From: Yersinia frederiksenii ATCC 33641
Lineage (GTDB): Bacteria > Pseudomonadota > Gammaproteobacteria > Enterobacterales > Enterobacteriaceae
Assembly (NCBI RefSeq): GCF_000754805.1
Contig: NZ_KN150731.1
Location: 4,617,642 to 4,681,641, forward strand
DNA length: 64,000 nucleotides
Direction: 5' to 3'
This document shows, in pieces, positions 29,852 to 38,310 of the stretch. Position 1 is the first letter of the stretch; each line of letters starts with the position of its first letter. Position numbers and translations under genes: made by a program. Under the pieces are notes generated by a model. The model saw nothing but the letters and a program-made list of their open reading frames with translations, was not told where the DNA came from and did no database searches.

Positions 29852-30613
29852 ATGAATCAGATCAAACGTAAACAGTTTATTTTGGAGAAGCTGGATAGTC
29901 TTGGTGAGGTTTCTGTTATTGGTCTTTCCGAGGAACTGGGTGTGACGTCTGAAACGATCCGCCGAGATCTTTCCTATTTGGAGAAGAGCGGAGAGGTCAC
30001 TAAAGTTCATGGCGGTGCGATAAAAGTTCAGAATATACAAGAGGGCAGTTTTGCCCAACGCATGGATTTAAATCGCCAGGAAAAAATGGTGATTGGCCAA
30101 TATGCCGCATCGTTGGTAACAGAAAACGATACTTTATTTATTGACTCTTGCACTACCACGCTTATTTTTTCATCATTCTTGCCATTAGTAAAATTCACTG
30201 TTTTTACCAATTCATCATTAATTGCTGATCAAATTAAAAGTAAAAATAATATGGCCATCGTGCATGTTCTGGGCGGTGAATATAACCATACTTATAAAGC
30301 TAATTTAGGTATTCAGACAATTGAACAAATGAATGATATTCACACTGACTTCTCCTTTGTGGGCGTGGGTGGGATAGACAGTGATTTTGGTGTGATGGTG
30401 AAAAATCTGGATGAAGGGCGCATTGCCAAGAAAATGTTGGCGATGGGGCGGCAGAAAGTCATTCTGTGTGATACCAGTAAATTTGGTCAAAGTGGGTTAA
30501 TGAAAATAAGCGACATCAATGACATTGATATTATTGTCACGGATAAAAAGAAAAATCCGCATAAGCGGGCGATTGAAGCCATTTATGCGGATAAAATTAT
30601 TTACGCGAATTAA
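29852..30613 (+). CDS. DeoR-family transcriptional regulator
   Basis: The 253-residue protein has an N-terminal winged helix (FILEKLDSLGEVSVIGLSEELGVTSETIRRDLSYLEKSGEVTKVHGGA), the exact DeoR pattern, followed by the sugar-phosphate-binding DeoRC domain with DTLFIDSCTTT and FSFVGVGGIDSDFGV. DeoR proteins usually repress a neighbouring sugar operon until a phosphorylated effector binds. The ATG at 29852 gives the normal N terminus but has a weak ribosome-binding site; an ATG at 29813 is an alternative. It probably controls the permease, barrel and phosphatase genes. Confidence 0.88.
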   Translation: MNQIKRKQFILEKLDSLGEVSVIGLSEELGVTSETIRRDLSYLEKSGEVTKVHGGAIKVQNIQEGSFAQRMDLNRQEKMVIGQYAASLVTENDTLFIDSCTTTLIFSSFLPLVKFTVFTNSSLIADQIKSKNNMAIVHVLGGEYNHTYKANLGIQTIEQMNDIHTDFSFVGVGGIDSDFGVMVKNLDEGRIAKKMLAMGRQKVILCDTSKFGQSGLMKISDINDIDIIVTDKKKNPHKRAIEAIYADKIIYAN

Positions 30614-31031
30614 TTTTAGCGGAACAAGATGTCTGTCGTCATTGGTTGCTTCGTTTCTTGGTCAGCCCAGCCTGCAACTTAGCTGAACGGTGTTTCGCTA
30701 TTAAGAGCGACCATGGGTATTCACTAATCTCCTCTGTAAACGATGTTTGCAGGAAAAAACTATAGCAAAAAATTTTCTCTTCTTCTTGAACCGAATTATT
30801 AATCATTTCCCGCCGATTGCCGATATAGAGGTAAGTGACTCCATCGTGAGAACAAGAAAAAGGCAATGGGAAGACGTGGGATGAGGAAGCGCCGTAAATG
30901 TTAGGCTTTTCTGGTCCCGGCTGAAAGGGTGAAGCATTAATTGCCGCTGAGCAGAATGTTATTCCTTATTTTCCGAATGGCTAATATCGCCTTGTTACTG
31001 CACATCAATACTTATTTGCATCGGGGAAAGT
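30614..31031. other. Intergenic region between deoR-type gene and cheV
   Basis: About 418 bases without a supported gene. A 75-codon minus-strand frame (30639-30866) has no ribosome-binding site or recognisable domain. A CCTGCAACTTAGCTG stretch near 30671-30685 resembles one arm of the dispersed palindromic repeat. I looked for a sigma-28 promoter before cheV, as expected for a chemotaxis gene, and did not find a convincing match; GGCTAATA near 30978 is only a weak resemblance to its -10 box. Confidence 0.5.
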
Positions 31032-32006
31032 ATGGATAATTTTCAAAAAGAGATCGAGGAGAGAACTAATCTCACTTCATCAAACAGATTTGAACTGCTG
31101 CTGTTCCGTCTGGGGGAATCCCAGGAAGAACAACAATCTGAGTTGTATGGTATTAACGTATTTAAATTGCGTGAGATAGTCCCAATGCCGACGCTAACCA
31201 AGGCTGCGGGCATGGCATCACCGATGATGGGGATGGCGAATATTCGCGGAGAAATCATTCCTGTGATTGACCTCCCTGCCATTGTGGGTTGTGTGCCAAA
31301 AACCGGATTAAATATTCTGCTAGTGACTGAGTATGCCCGCAGCACTCAAGCATTTGCGGTGGAATCGGTGGATGACATTGTTCGCCTGGAGTGGAGTCAG
31401 GTATTGGCGGCTGACGCAGGGGTTAAGAGCCGCAATATCACCAGTATTGCTCGCCTTGACAATGATAAAGCCAGTAACCGGCTGGCACTGGTTTTGGATG
31501 TTGAGCAGATTTTATATGACATTATTCCCGCTAACCGCGATGTTAAAATAGATAGCGAGAAGAGCAAAGCCTTTGATCTGAAACCGGGCGCGGTGGCTAT
31601 TGTGGCAGAAGATTCAAAAGTTGCCCGCTCAATGCTGGAACAAGCCATGAAGATGATGGACATTCCAGCCGTGATGCATATCACCGGCCTAGAGGCTTGG
31701 AATAAAATCAGAAAGATAGCGGATGAAGCGCGAGCCGAAGGGCGGCCTATTGCGGATAAAATCGCGTTTGTGTTAACCGATTTGGAAATGCCAGAAATGG
31801 ATGGTTTTACACTTACATTGAATATTAAGCGCGATGAGTTCCTCAAGAATATCCCGGTTATTATTCACTCTTCGTTGTCTGGTAGTGCCAATGAAGATCA
31901 TGTCCGTAAAGTTGGTGCAGATGCTTACGTGGCAAAATTTGAAGCCAACGAATTGGAAGCTGCCATCCACAGTGCGCTGGATTCTAAGAAAGCCATTAAC
32001 TCGTAG
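31032..32006 (+). CDS. cheV: Chemotaxis coupling / response-regulator protein CheV
   Basis: The 324-residue protein joins a CheW-like domain (about residues 15-170, with LYGINVFKLREIVPMP and ANIRGEIIPVIDLPAIVG) to a receiver domain (about 190-315) with acceptor Asp in FVLTDLEMPEMDGF and the switch region VIIHSSLSG. CheV links chemoreceptors to CheA and helps adaptation. It stands alone, away from any flagellar genes in view. GGGGAAAG precedes the ATG. Confidence 0.95.
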   Translation: MDNFQKEIEERTNLTSSNRFELLLFRLGESQEEQQSELYGINVFKLREIVPMPTLTKAAGMASPMMGMANIRGEIIPVIDLPAIVGCVPKTGLNILLVTEYARSTQAFAVESVDDIVRLEWSQVLAADAGVKSRNITSIARLDNDKASNRLALVLDVEQILYDIIPANRDVKIDSEKSKAFDLKPGAVAIVAEDSKVARSMLEQAMKMMDIPAVMHITGLEAWNKIRKIADEARAEGRPIADKIAFVLTDLEMPEMDGFTLTLNIKRDEFLKNIPVIIHSSLSGSANEDHVRKVGADAYVAKFEANELEAAIHSALDSKKAINS

Positions 32007-32027
32007 CCGTTATGTGTTTTTCGCAGA

Positions 32028-32060
32028 CCCGTTCCTGAGTGTTATATTGACAGGAACGGG
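32028..32060. terminator. Hairpin between convergent cheV and autotransporter genes
   Basis: CCCGTTCCTG (32028-32037) and CAGGAACGGG (32051-32060) are perfect 10-base arms around a 13-base loop. No long T-run follows on either strand, but its position between two convergent genes fits a shared transcript end. Confidence 0.6.
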
Positions 32061-32075
32061 CTTGCTATCGCAAAA

Positions 32076-35000
32076 CTAGAAGTTATATTTAACGCCTAAC
32101 ATCACGGCGGTATCACTGTAGCCTTTGCCACCGATTTGTTGACCTACATTCCCCCAAATATTCAGTTGCTTATTAATTTGGCCTTCCACACCGGCCTTCA
32201 ATTCGCCGATATTGCGAGCTCCGGCTTGTTTCACGGTAATGCCATCCATTTGTGTACCAAAGTCTTTGGTGTTGTGGAGCCAGTTAGCCTCAACAAAGGG
32301 CTGGAATACCCGGTCTTTGCCTTTATCACTTTCGTGGAAACCATTCATAAAGGCTTTCACCCCTAAACGGGTCTGGATATTACCCTCACCGACACCTGAA
32401 ACACGGGTGCCATTAGCCTCTTGATGGTCGTCAGCTTTCACGCCCATCCAGGTGACTTGCGCTTTGGGCTGAATAAAGTAAGTGGCATTTTTAGCGGTAT
32501 TTTCACCGACGTTAAAGGTATATCCACTCTCAATAGATGCTGTTACACCCTTGGATTTGTACTCTTCGGTATGCAAATACTGACCGTCAACACTGTTATT
32601 GAACCAGCTGTATTGCGCCCAACTATCGACATATAAACCTGACTTATCGGCTTCATTGGCATACCAGGTGCCGTACACTCCCAAGCTGTAGCCATCGACA
32701 GATGCACGAGCGCTATAGCCGGAAATCCGCGACTCGGTTTTACTTTTGCTCGTGCCGTAACCGCCCATCACACCTAAATGCAGTCGGTCTAAATCGTTAT
32801 GACTCCACTGGGCAATATCGCCGCCCAACTGCAACACATAGCGGTTAGATTGCGTACCTAACTGGTCTCGTGCATCACGCGAGCGGTTGTGACCCCCTTC
32901 ATTACGTAGCCACATGCTGGTCACCTTTTGCTCGCCAGTCAGGGCGTCGATATATTGGGTTTCTCCCAGACGGTCATGTAGCCGTGTAACAAACATATTG
33001 TTGGCTGCAGCCAGGTTGGCGCTGTAAGAGCTGGCTTCAGGCCGCTCAATCATGATTGATGGGCCGGGTACGCGCGCAACTTCTGAGTCTGGGTCAGGTT
33101 CTGTATCCGTACTGATAGTATTGGTCAGATACCAATTACTGATATTTGCTCCTGCGCCACGCACCAGAGAGTAATCAAATGCACCGGCGACGATACGGCC
33201 ATTCTTAACAAATTCACCGTCAGAATTGCCATTAACTTGTACCAATTGAATGCCATTTAGGGCTGCTGCGCCGCTACCGCCGGCATTGAGCACACTGACC
33301 CATGCTGTTCCCGAGGTATTGCCGTTTACCACTAGTTTATCGGTAGCGGAATTGTCATCACCTAATACCGTGTTAAATATAATTTCTCCGTCATTGGAGT
33401 GGAGGTCTCCATCAATAGTTAGCAGGTTATTTGCCTGCGCACTGGTCACTACAGCGGTATGAAATTTGATGAGTCCAGCATTGGTTGTCGTGCCAATGGT
33501 TTGCTGATAGCCAGCTAAATCCAATATGCCGCCGCTGCTGATGTCATAAATTGAGTTGGCACTAAAGGCATTATCAATGCCTGCTTTTAATATTGCGCCA
33601 TTGTGGACTTCAGTCTGTCCAGCATAAGTTTGATGATTACTAAATTGCGTCAGGCCATTATCAGCAACGACAGTACCTGTTCCACTTAATAGATGGTCAA
33701 ACTGGTAATGGGTATCGTTGTGGTTAAATACCACGCGCCCCTCTCCGGCACCAAAACTAATCTGATTGGCATTGATGGTCCCAGTTGCTGTTGCCGCCTG
33801 ATGTTCAGCCGAGCCAAAATTCAGTGCGCCGGTTGAACCAACAAATTCAGCAATCAACAGACTATTACCGACATTCACCACACCACCGTTAGAAACAGTT
33901 AGCGCTCCATTGCCGACACTGCCGACAGTGACATTACCGCTGTTATTCCATATTGAACCGACATCACTGACCGTTACAGTGCCGGTATAACCGGCTTTTA
34001 GCGCAATGCGACCACGAGCATTTTCAACGGTAGCGCCGTCAGAAATAATTAAATGGCCGTTAGCCAAATAACCGACAATGGCATCCTGATCCATATGCCA
34101 TAAAGAGTTATTGCCCGTAACATAGGCATAAGCATCACCAATATTACTGCCGCCACCTCTACCTACTATTCCCTGTCCTTGAGTGGCAAAGTCGGTACCC
34201 GCACTATGTAAAGTATATAACTTAGCGCCATCCTCAATTCGAATAATGCCGCTTTCGACATTACTGATATCGCCATAGCTAGTAATGGTTGAACCCGTAC
34301 CGCGGATAGTGAGGTTTTGTGCTGCGCCATTTTTCCCACGGCCAAAAAATATTCCGCCATAGAGTGTTAAATCACCGCCATCCTCAACAGTCACATCGGC
34401 TTCGCCGTATATCATAAATATCCCGGCCCAACCGGTATTACCTAACGAACTATTGCCCAACAGCATGGTTGAACCTGTGCCGCTGACTAAAATAGAGCCG
34501 GAAGACCCCACTTCTTGAGCCATAGAAATCCCTCTAGGAGTAATGACGCTAGCGCCATCGAGGACCGAGATTTTACCTGCTCCGTAGTTACCGATTTGTA
34601 TATTAGTCTGATTACTAGAATGGGAGGCATCAGCATAAATACTGCTCCAAACTGAGTCTGCACCGCTGACAATCACTTCACCTTCAGAACCGGCTTGATC
34701 GCCTAAAATTGTTGTTGAGTTAGCGGCATAGAAGAGTTTGCCACCGTCTTTAATGGTTAGCGTAGCCTTTCCCAGTTCTCCAATATGCTGTTTAAACCCA
34801 TTGGCACTGGAGCCGGATAAGGGTTTACCGAGAGTCCATTGATTCCCATTATTAACCGTGATTGAGGCGTCACTCCCTGAAGAGACTCCCATTGCCAAAT
34901 TCCAACTTGCGCCGGTTGTGTCTAATATAAGATTGCCGCTCTCAACCAGAGCATTGATATTACTGTCAGGTAAAATGGCCAGGCTCCAGTTATTCGGATC

Positions 35001-35159
35001 ACTCCATTCAGAGGAAATGGTGCCAAGCCATTCATTAGTCGCAGCATGTACATTAGACACGCCAGCATTTGCTAAAATGGCGATAGAGATCAATAACGAT
35101 AACGTATTTCTTGCCGGTGATTTTGAAGAAACACCAAAATAGCTTCTCTGGTATGTCAT
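32076..35159 (-). CDS. Type Va autotransporter, pertactin-like
   Basis: The 1027-residue protein has a signal peptide (residues 1 to about 39, hydrophobic LSLLISIAILANAGVS ending VHA), a long passenger of glycine- and asparagine-rich beta-helix repeats, a passenger-associated transport repeat around FSNHQTYAGQTEVHNGAILKAG (about residue 500-520), an autochaperone-like stretch, and a C-terminal autotransporter beta-barrel of about 265 residues from MWLRNEGGHNRSRD to the final VKYNF with terminal Phe. It should be displayed on the cell surface. No protease triad or RGD site was seen. Function probably adhesion or aggregation; the ligand is unknown. It has no partner gene. Confidence 0.9.
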   Translation of the reverse strand: MTYQRSYFGVSSKSPARNTLSLLISIAILANAGVSNVHAATNEWLGTISSEWSDPNNWSLAILPDSNINALVESGNLILDTTGASWNLAMGVSSGSDASITVNNGNQWTLGKPLSGSSANGFKQHIGELGKATLTIKDGGKLFYAANSTTILGDQAGSEGEVIVSGADSVWSSIYADASHSSNQTNIQIGNYGAGKISVLDGASVITPRGISMAQEVGSSGSILVSGTGSTMLLGNSSLGNTGWAGIFMIYGEADVTVEDGGDLTLYGGIFFGRGKNGAAQNLTIRGTGSTITSYGDISNVESGIIRIEDGAKLYTLHSAGTDFATQGQGIVGRGGGSNIGDAYAYVTGNNSLWHMDQDAIVGYLANGHLIISDGATVENARGRIALKAGYTGTVTVSDVGSIWNNSGNVTVGSVGNGALTVSNGGVVNVGNSLLIAEFVGSTGALNFGSAEHQAATATGTINANQISFGAGEGRVVFNHNDTHYQFDHLLSGTGTVVADNGLTQFSNHQTYAGQTEVHNGAILKAGIDNAFSANSIYDISSGGILDLAGYQQTIGTTTNAGLIKFHTAVVTSAQANNLLTIDGDLHSNDGEIIFNTVLGDDNSATDKLVVNGNTSGTAWVSVLNAGGSGAAALNGIQLVQVNGNSDGEFVKNGRIVAGAFDYSLVRGAGANISNWYLTNTISTDTEPDPDSEVARVPGPSIMIERPEASSYSANLAAANNMFVTRLHDRLGETQYIDALTGEQKVTSMWLRNEGGHNRSRDARDQLGTQSNRYVLQLGGDIAQWSHNDLDRLHLGVMGGYGTSKSKTESRISGYSARASVDGYSLGVYGTWYANEADKSGLYVDSWAQYSWFNNSVDGQYLHTEEYKSKGVTASIESGYTFNVGENTAKNATYFIQPKAQVTWMGVKADDHQEANGTRVSGVGEGNIQTRLGVKAFMNGFHESDKGKDRVFQPFVEANWLHNTKDFGTQMDGITVKQAGARNIGELKAGVEGQINKQLNIWGNVGQQIGGKGYSDTAVMLGVKYNF

Positions 35160-35619
35160 ATTAAAATTCCTTGCTACTGTTGATAGATCTATAGCGCAAT
35201 AAAGTTATTTATTTATCGCCATTGAATTTATTAAGTATAAAACTTCATTTTTTTAATTATTTAATGCTTTATTTTACATATTGATAACTTTTTCTCGTTT
35301 ACCAATAAGTACTGGTATTACAAAGGGATACTTTAGGTTCGGAATGAATAGCAATGTCAGTGCTATGATTTATTTCAGAAAAAATAATCTGACCCATTCA
35401 GGATTAAACCCGAAAGAGCGGCGAAATAGCATGTTTGACGGAATATGAACCTCACTGTTCTACGTTTTGTCATATAAGATTTCTACCTGGTGTTAAATTA
35501 ATACTAATTAATGAAAATAATTCTTATTTAATATTTGTTATTTTTAATATGTATTATTTATATTGCAGTAATGATCTTAAAAAGTAACAGTGTGGGTGTT
35601 AATATTTCCTTATTAATGC

Positions 35620-35634
35620 AAGTGATTATCACTT
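35620..35634. promoter_or_regulatory. 15-base palindrome, candidate operator
   Basis: AAGTGAT-T-ATCACTT is a perfect inverted repeat in an AT-rich intergenic region, 233 bases before the GlxA-type start. It has the size of a dimeric regulator site. It does not match the Fur, CRP or FNR consensus well. Confidence 0.35.
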
Positions 35635-35832
35635 TGTTTATTAGTGGGGCGTTCCTGTCTCAAAATACAGAATAGAAATAGGGTGGGATATAAGATAAAG
35701 AGCTAGATCAATGTAGGATATTTCCTCTATTGGCTATTATTTGCGCCATTCGAGATAATTCCGACCAGCTCGATATTAAACCGAACAAAGTATACGAGCG
35801 TGTGTAACATTCTGGGGCTAGGTGTATTGCGC

Positions 35833-35860
35833 TTGACTTATTTTGCTCAATTTGTATTTT
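35833..35860 (+). promoter_or_regulatory. Candidate sigma-70 promoter of the GlxA-type regulator
   Basis: TTGACT (35833-35838), a 16-base spacer and TATTTT (35855-35860) form a fair sigma-70 pair. Transcription would begin around 35867, which is the A of the ATG, so the message might be leaderless or nearly so. Confidence 0.35.
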
Positions 35861-35866
35861 AGGGAC

Positions 35867-36841
35867 ATGCGCACATTTTTGATTATCGTTCCCGATGGGG
35901 GCATGTTATTTGAAGCGGCCGGAGTCGCCGACATCCTGATGCAAGCCAACCGCTTGAGGTCTACTGATGCTCCGCTTTATCAGGTGGCAATAGCGACAAC
36001 CCAATCTCATCGAGTGGTGCATGGGTCGTCAGGACTTAATTTGTTAGCTGACCACCGCCTTGTCGATCTTGACCCAGAACAGCAGCGTGACACCATTATG
36101 GTCACGGGCAGAGGGGCGACTGATGAAGAAGGTTCGTATGTCGCCAATTGGATTCGTCGTGCCGCCCCCAACGCGCGGCGTGTTGCATCCGTTTGTGGTG
36201 GTGCTCTGGTGCTGGCAGAGGCGGGTTTACTGGATGGTCGGCGGGCGACCACACATTGGCGATTGCTGGATACGTTGCAATCTCGCTTTCCTAAGGTGAA
36301 AGTCGAGAATGGGCCACTTTATGTTCAGGACGGCTCAGTCTGGAGCTCTGGTGGTGTCAGTTCGGGTTTTGATCTCACTTTGGCGCTTGTTGAAGAAGAT
36401 TGTGGTTTCACTCAGGCGCGCGATGTGGCACAAGACCTTGTGATGTTTCTTCGTCGTCCCGGTGGACAGACTCAGTTCAGCCGCTATCCTTTGAATCAGG
36501 CCAAAACACTTGGCCCAATTAGCGACCTCCAGTCATGGATTCTTGAGAATCTTGCCTGTGATCTTTCTGTTGAGAAACTCGCAGAAAGAGTCGCCATGAG
36601 CCCACGTAACTTTACACGAGTATTCACCCGCGAAACGGGCATTTCTCCCGCCAAATTTGTAGAAGATGCTCGCCTGCATATGGCCAGGCAATATCTGGAA
36701 CAGAGTTCGGACAGTATTGAGCAAATCGCAACCACCACCGGTTTTGGTAACAGCCTTAACCTGCGGCGAGTTTTCGAAAGAAATCTGCAACTCACCCCGA
36801 CTGAATATCGCGCCCGTTTTCATTCCCGTAAGTTGGCCTAA
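35867..36841 (+). CDS. GlxA-family regulator (DJ-1/PfpI domain plus AraC HTH)
   Basis: The 324-residue protein has an N-terminal class I amidotransferase-like domain (about 1-165; FLIIVPDGGMLFEAAGVAD, and the elbow VASVCGGALVLAEAGLLDGRRATTHW) and a C-terminal AraC-type DNA-binding domain (about 215-320) ending GFGNSLNLRRVFERNLQLTPTEYRARF. The start is the ATG at 35867; AGGGA lies very close to it, and a TTG eight codons upstream is an alternative. It lies 78 bases before a GAPDH gene on the same strand and probably regulates it. Its GC and codon use look richer than in the flanking DNA, which may indicate transfer. Confidence 0.88.
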   Translation: MRTFLIIVPDGGMLFEAAGVADILMQANRLRSTDAPLYQVAIATTQSHRVVHGSSGLNLLADHRLVDLDPEQQRDTIMVTGRGATDEEGSYVANWIRRAAPNARRVASVCGGALVLAEAGLLDGRRATTHWRLLDTLQSRFPKVKVENGPLYVQDGSVWSSGGVSSGFDLTLALVEEDCGFTQARDVAQDLVMFLRRPGGQTQFSRYPLNQAKTLGPISDLQSWILENLACDLSVEKLAERVAMSPRNFTRVFTRETGISPAKFVEDARLHMARQYLEQSSDSIEQIATTTGFGNSLNLRRVFERNLQLTPTEYRARFHSRKLA

Positions 36842-36919
36842 ATTGATCTATTAATGTCATTTACGCCATTTATTTCTCGCGCTAGATTTAAAGCAGAGCA
36901 AATAACTAAGGAGTAGATC

Positions 36920-37930
36920 ATGGTCAAAGTAGGCATCAATGGATTCGGCAGAATCGGACGAAATGTTTTGCGTGCGGCGTTGGGTCGTAATGATTTTGAG
37001 GTTGTGGCGATCAATGATTTGACCGACAGCAAAACCTTGGCACATCTCCTAAAATACGATTCCCTTTCAGGGACATTAGCCGCCAACGTTGAGGCTGGTG
37101 AAAACCAATTGAGACTAGATGGCAAGCCTATTCATGTTTTCTCAGAAAGGGACCCAGGTGCGATCCCGTGGAAAAGTGTGGGTGTTGATGTGGTTATCGA
37201 AGCCACTGGCTTTTTTACCGATAAAGCTAAAGCTGAAGTACACATCACCAAAGGTGGAGCTAAGCGAGTGATTATCTCCGCGCCCGGAAAGAACGACGAT
37301 ATTACCATCGTGATGGGGGTCAACCATGATAAGTACGACCCTGCGATTCACAAAGTTGTCAGTAATGGCAGCTGCACCACTAACGGTCTTGCCCCTGCGG
37401 CTCAGGTTCTTCATCAAGCTTTCGGCATTGAATATGGTTTAATGAATACGACCCACGCCTACACCAACAGTCAGGCGTTACACGATCAACCCGAAAAAGA
37501 TTTGCGTGGTGCTCGTGCTGCCGCGCTCTCGATTGTTCCTTATTCCAGTGGCGCTGCTAAAGCGCTTGGTAAGGTTATTCCTGAGTTGGATGGCCGCCTG
37601 ACCGGTTATTCTCTGCGAGTCCCGGTTCCCGTGGTTTCTATCGTTGACTTAACCGTTACATTGAAGCGTCAAGTGACTGCGGATGAGGTGAATGCCGCTT
37701 TCCGTAAGGCTGCGGAATCGGGGGCTCTCAAGGGGATTTTGGGTTACAGCGACGAACCTTTGGTGTCTAGCGACTACAAAGGTGACCCTCGGTCATCCAT
37801 TATTGATGGGCTTTCCACCTTAGTTATTGGCGGTAATTTGGTCAAAATCTTGGCATGGTATGACAACGAGTGGGGGTTCTCTAACCGTTTGGTTGATCTT
37901 GCAGTATTGATGGAAAAACGTGGATTATAG
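36920..37930 (+). CDS. Type I glyceraldehyde-3-phosphate dehydrogenase, Bacillus-like paralogue
   Basis: The 336-residue enzyme has the NAD-binding start KVGINGFGRIGRNVLRAAL and complete catalytic residues: Cys 152 in SNGSCTTN and His in NTTHAYTNSQ. The usual motifs are SNASCTTN and TTVHAYT/TTVHSYT, so Ala-to-Gly and Val-to-Thr changes flank both catalytic residues. The downstream KDLRGARAAALSIVPYSSGAAKALGKVIPEL and RVPVPVVSIVDL blocks resemble Bacillus-type GAPDH more than enterobacterial GapA. It is therefore probably a second, acquired enzyme with a special role (resistance to an inhibitor, a different triose substrate, or a catabolic route). AAGGAG precedes the ATG. It is paired with the GlxA-type gene. 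Confidence 0.93.
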   Translation: MVKVGINGFGRIGRNVLRAALGRNDFEVVAINDLTDSKTLAHLLKYDSLSGTLAANVEAGENQLRLDGKPIHVFSERDPGAIPWKSVGVDVVIEATGFFTDKAKAEVHITKGGAKRVIISAPGKNDDITIVMGVNHDKYDPAIHKVVSNGSCTTNGLAPAAQVLHQAFGIEYGLMNTTHAYTNSQALHDQPEKDLRGARAAALSIVPYSSGAAKALGKVIPELDGRLTGYSLRVPVPVVSIVDLTVTLKRQVTADEVNAAFRKAAESGALKGILGYSDEPLVSSDYKGDPRSSIIDGLSTLVIGGNLVKILAWYDNEWGFSNRLVDLAVLMEKRGL

Positions 37931-37963
37931 TGATTTAAGACGATAAAACTAAGCGCTCACGCC

Positions 37964-37993
37964 CTTTTGCTGACGGTCAGAGGTCAGCAAAAG
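37964..37993 (+). terminator. Hairpin after the GAPDH gene
   Basis: CTTTTGCTGAC (37964-37974) and GTCAGCAAAAG (37983-37993) form a perfect 11-base-pair stem with an 8-base loop, 34 bases after the GAPDH stop. It lacks a following T-run but probably marks the end of the message. Confidence 0.6.
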
Positions 37994-37997
37994 CAAA

Positions 37998-38027
37998 AAG
38001 CCCGCTTAAATTTCTTTAAGCGGGCTT
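37998..38027 (-). terminator. Intrinsic terminator of the first tRNA-Asn gene
   Basis: AAGCCCGCTTAAA (37998-38010) pairs perfectly with TTTAAGCGGGCTT (38015-38027). Read on the minus strand the stem is followed by CTTTTTGC, a proper U-run, eight bases after the tRNA end. Confidence 0.85.
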
Positions 38028-38035
38028 CTCTAATG

Positions 38036-38111
38036 TGGCTCCTCTGACTGGACTCGAACCAGTGACATACGGATTAACAGTCCGCCGTTCTACCGACTGA
38101 ACTACAGAGGA
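38036..38111 (-). tRNA. tRNA-Asn (GUU), copy 1
   Basis: The minus strand reads TCCTCTGTAGTTCAGTCGGT at its start, with anticodon loop CTGTTAATC, T-arm GGTTCGAGTCC and a genomic CCA end: 76 bases identical in form to E. coli tRNA-Asn. The anticodon GTT is at 38076-38078. It is identical to the copy at 49800-49875, including 20 bases of 5' flank. Its 3' end is intact and no integrase gene lies beside it. Confidence 0.98.
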
Positions 38112-38129
38112 ATCGTGTGAACGAGGCGA

Positions 38130-38158
38130 ATCATAGCGGGGGTGGTGGCGTTTGTCAA
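38130..38158 (-). promoter_or_regulatory. Promoter of tRNA-Asn copy 1
   Basis: On the minus strand TTGACA (38153-38158), a 17-base spacer rich in C, and TATGAT (38130-38135) make a nearly perfect sigma-70 promoter. The stretch after the -10 is GC-rich, as in stable-RNA promoters under stringent control. Confidence 0.85.
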
Positions 38159-38310
38159 AGTAGAAAAACACTAAAAACGCGCGTTTGCTGAGGGAATGAG
38201 CTTATTGGCTTGTTTTTCAGCAAACTTGTCTATTTTCCGCAGATTTATCTCATTGACTCTGTTTCCATAGGCTAGAAATTTACTGGGTAACCAGCTGAAA
38301 ATTACGTATG

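Larger units (their letters stand above)
35160..35866. other. Long AT-rich region upstream of autotransporter and GlxA-type genes
   Basis: About 700 bases without a gene, containing the divergent upstream regions of the autotransporter (minus) and the GlxA-type regulator (plus). Its AT-richness contrasts sharply with the following two genes. A perfect 15-base palindrome lies at 35620-35634. No tRNA, insertion sequence or repeat array was seen. Confidence 0.6.

Noticed and set aside
30639..30866. 75-codon minus-strand frame between deoR-type gene and cheV
   Set aside because: No ribosome-binding site or domain; its end overlaps a remnant of the dispersed repeat.
32300..35000. Repetitive passenger sequence considered as a CRISPR-like or tandem-repeat array
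   Set aside because: Repeats are protein-level, diverged and unevenly spaced, in one open frame; no spacer-repeat structure and no cas genes.
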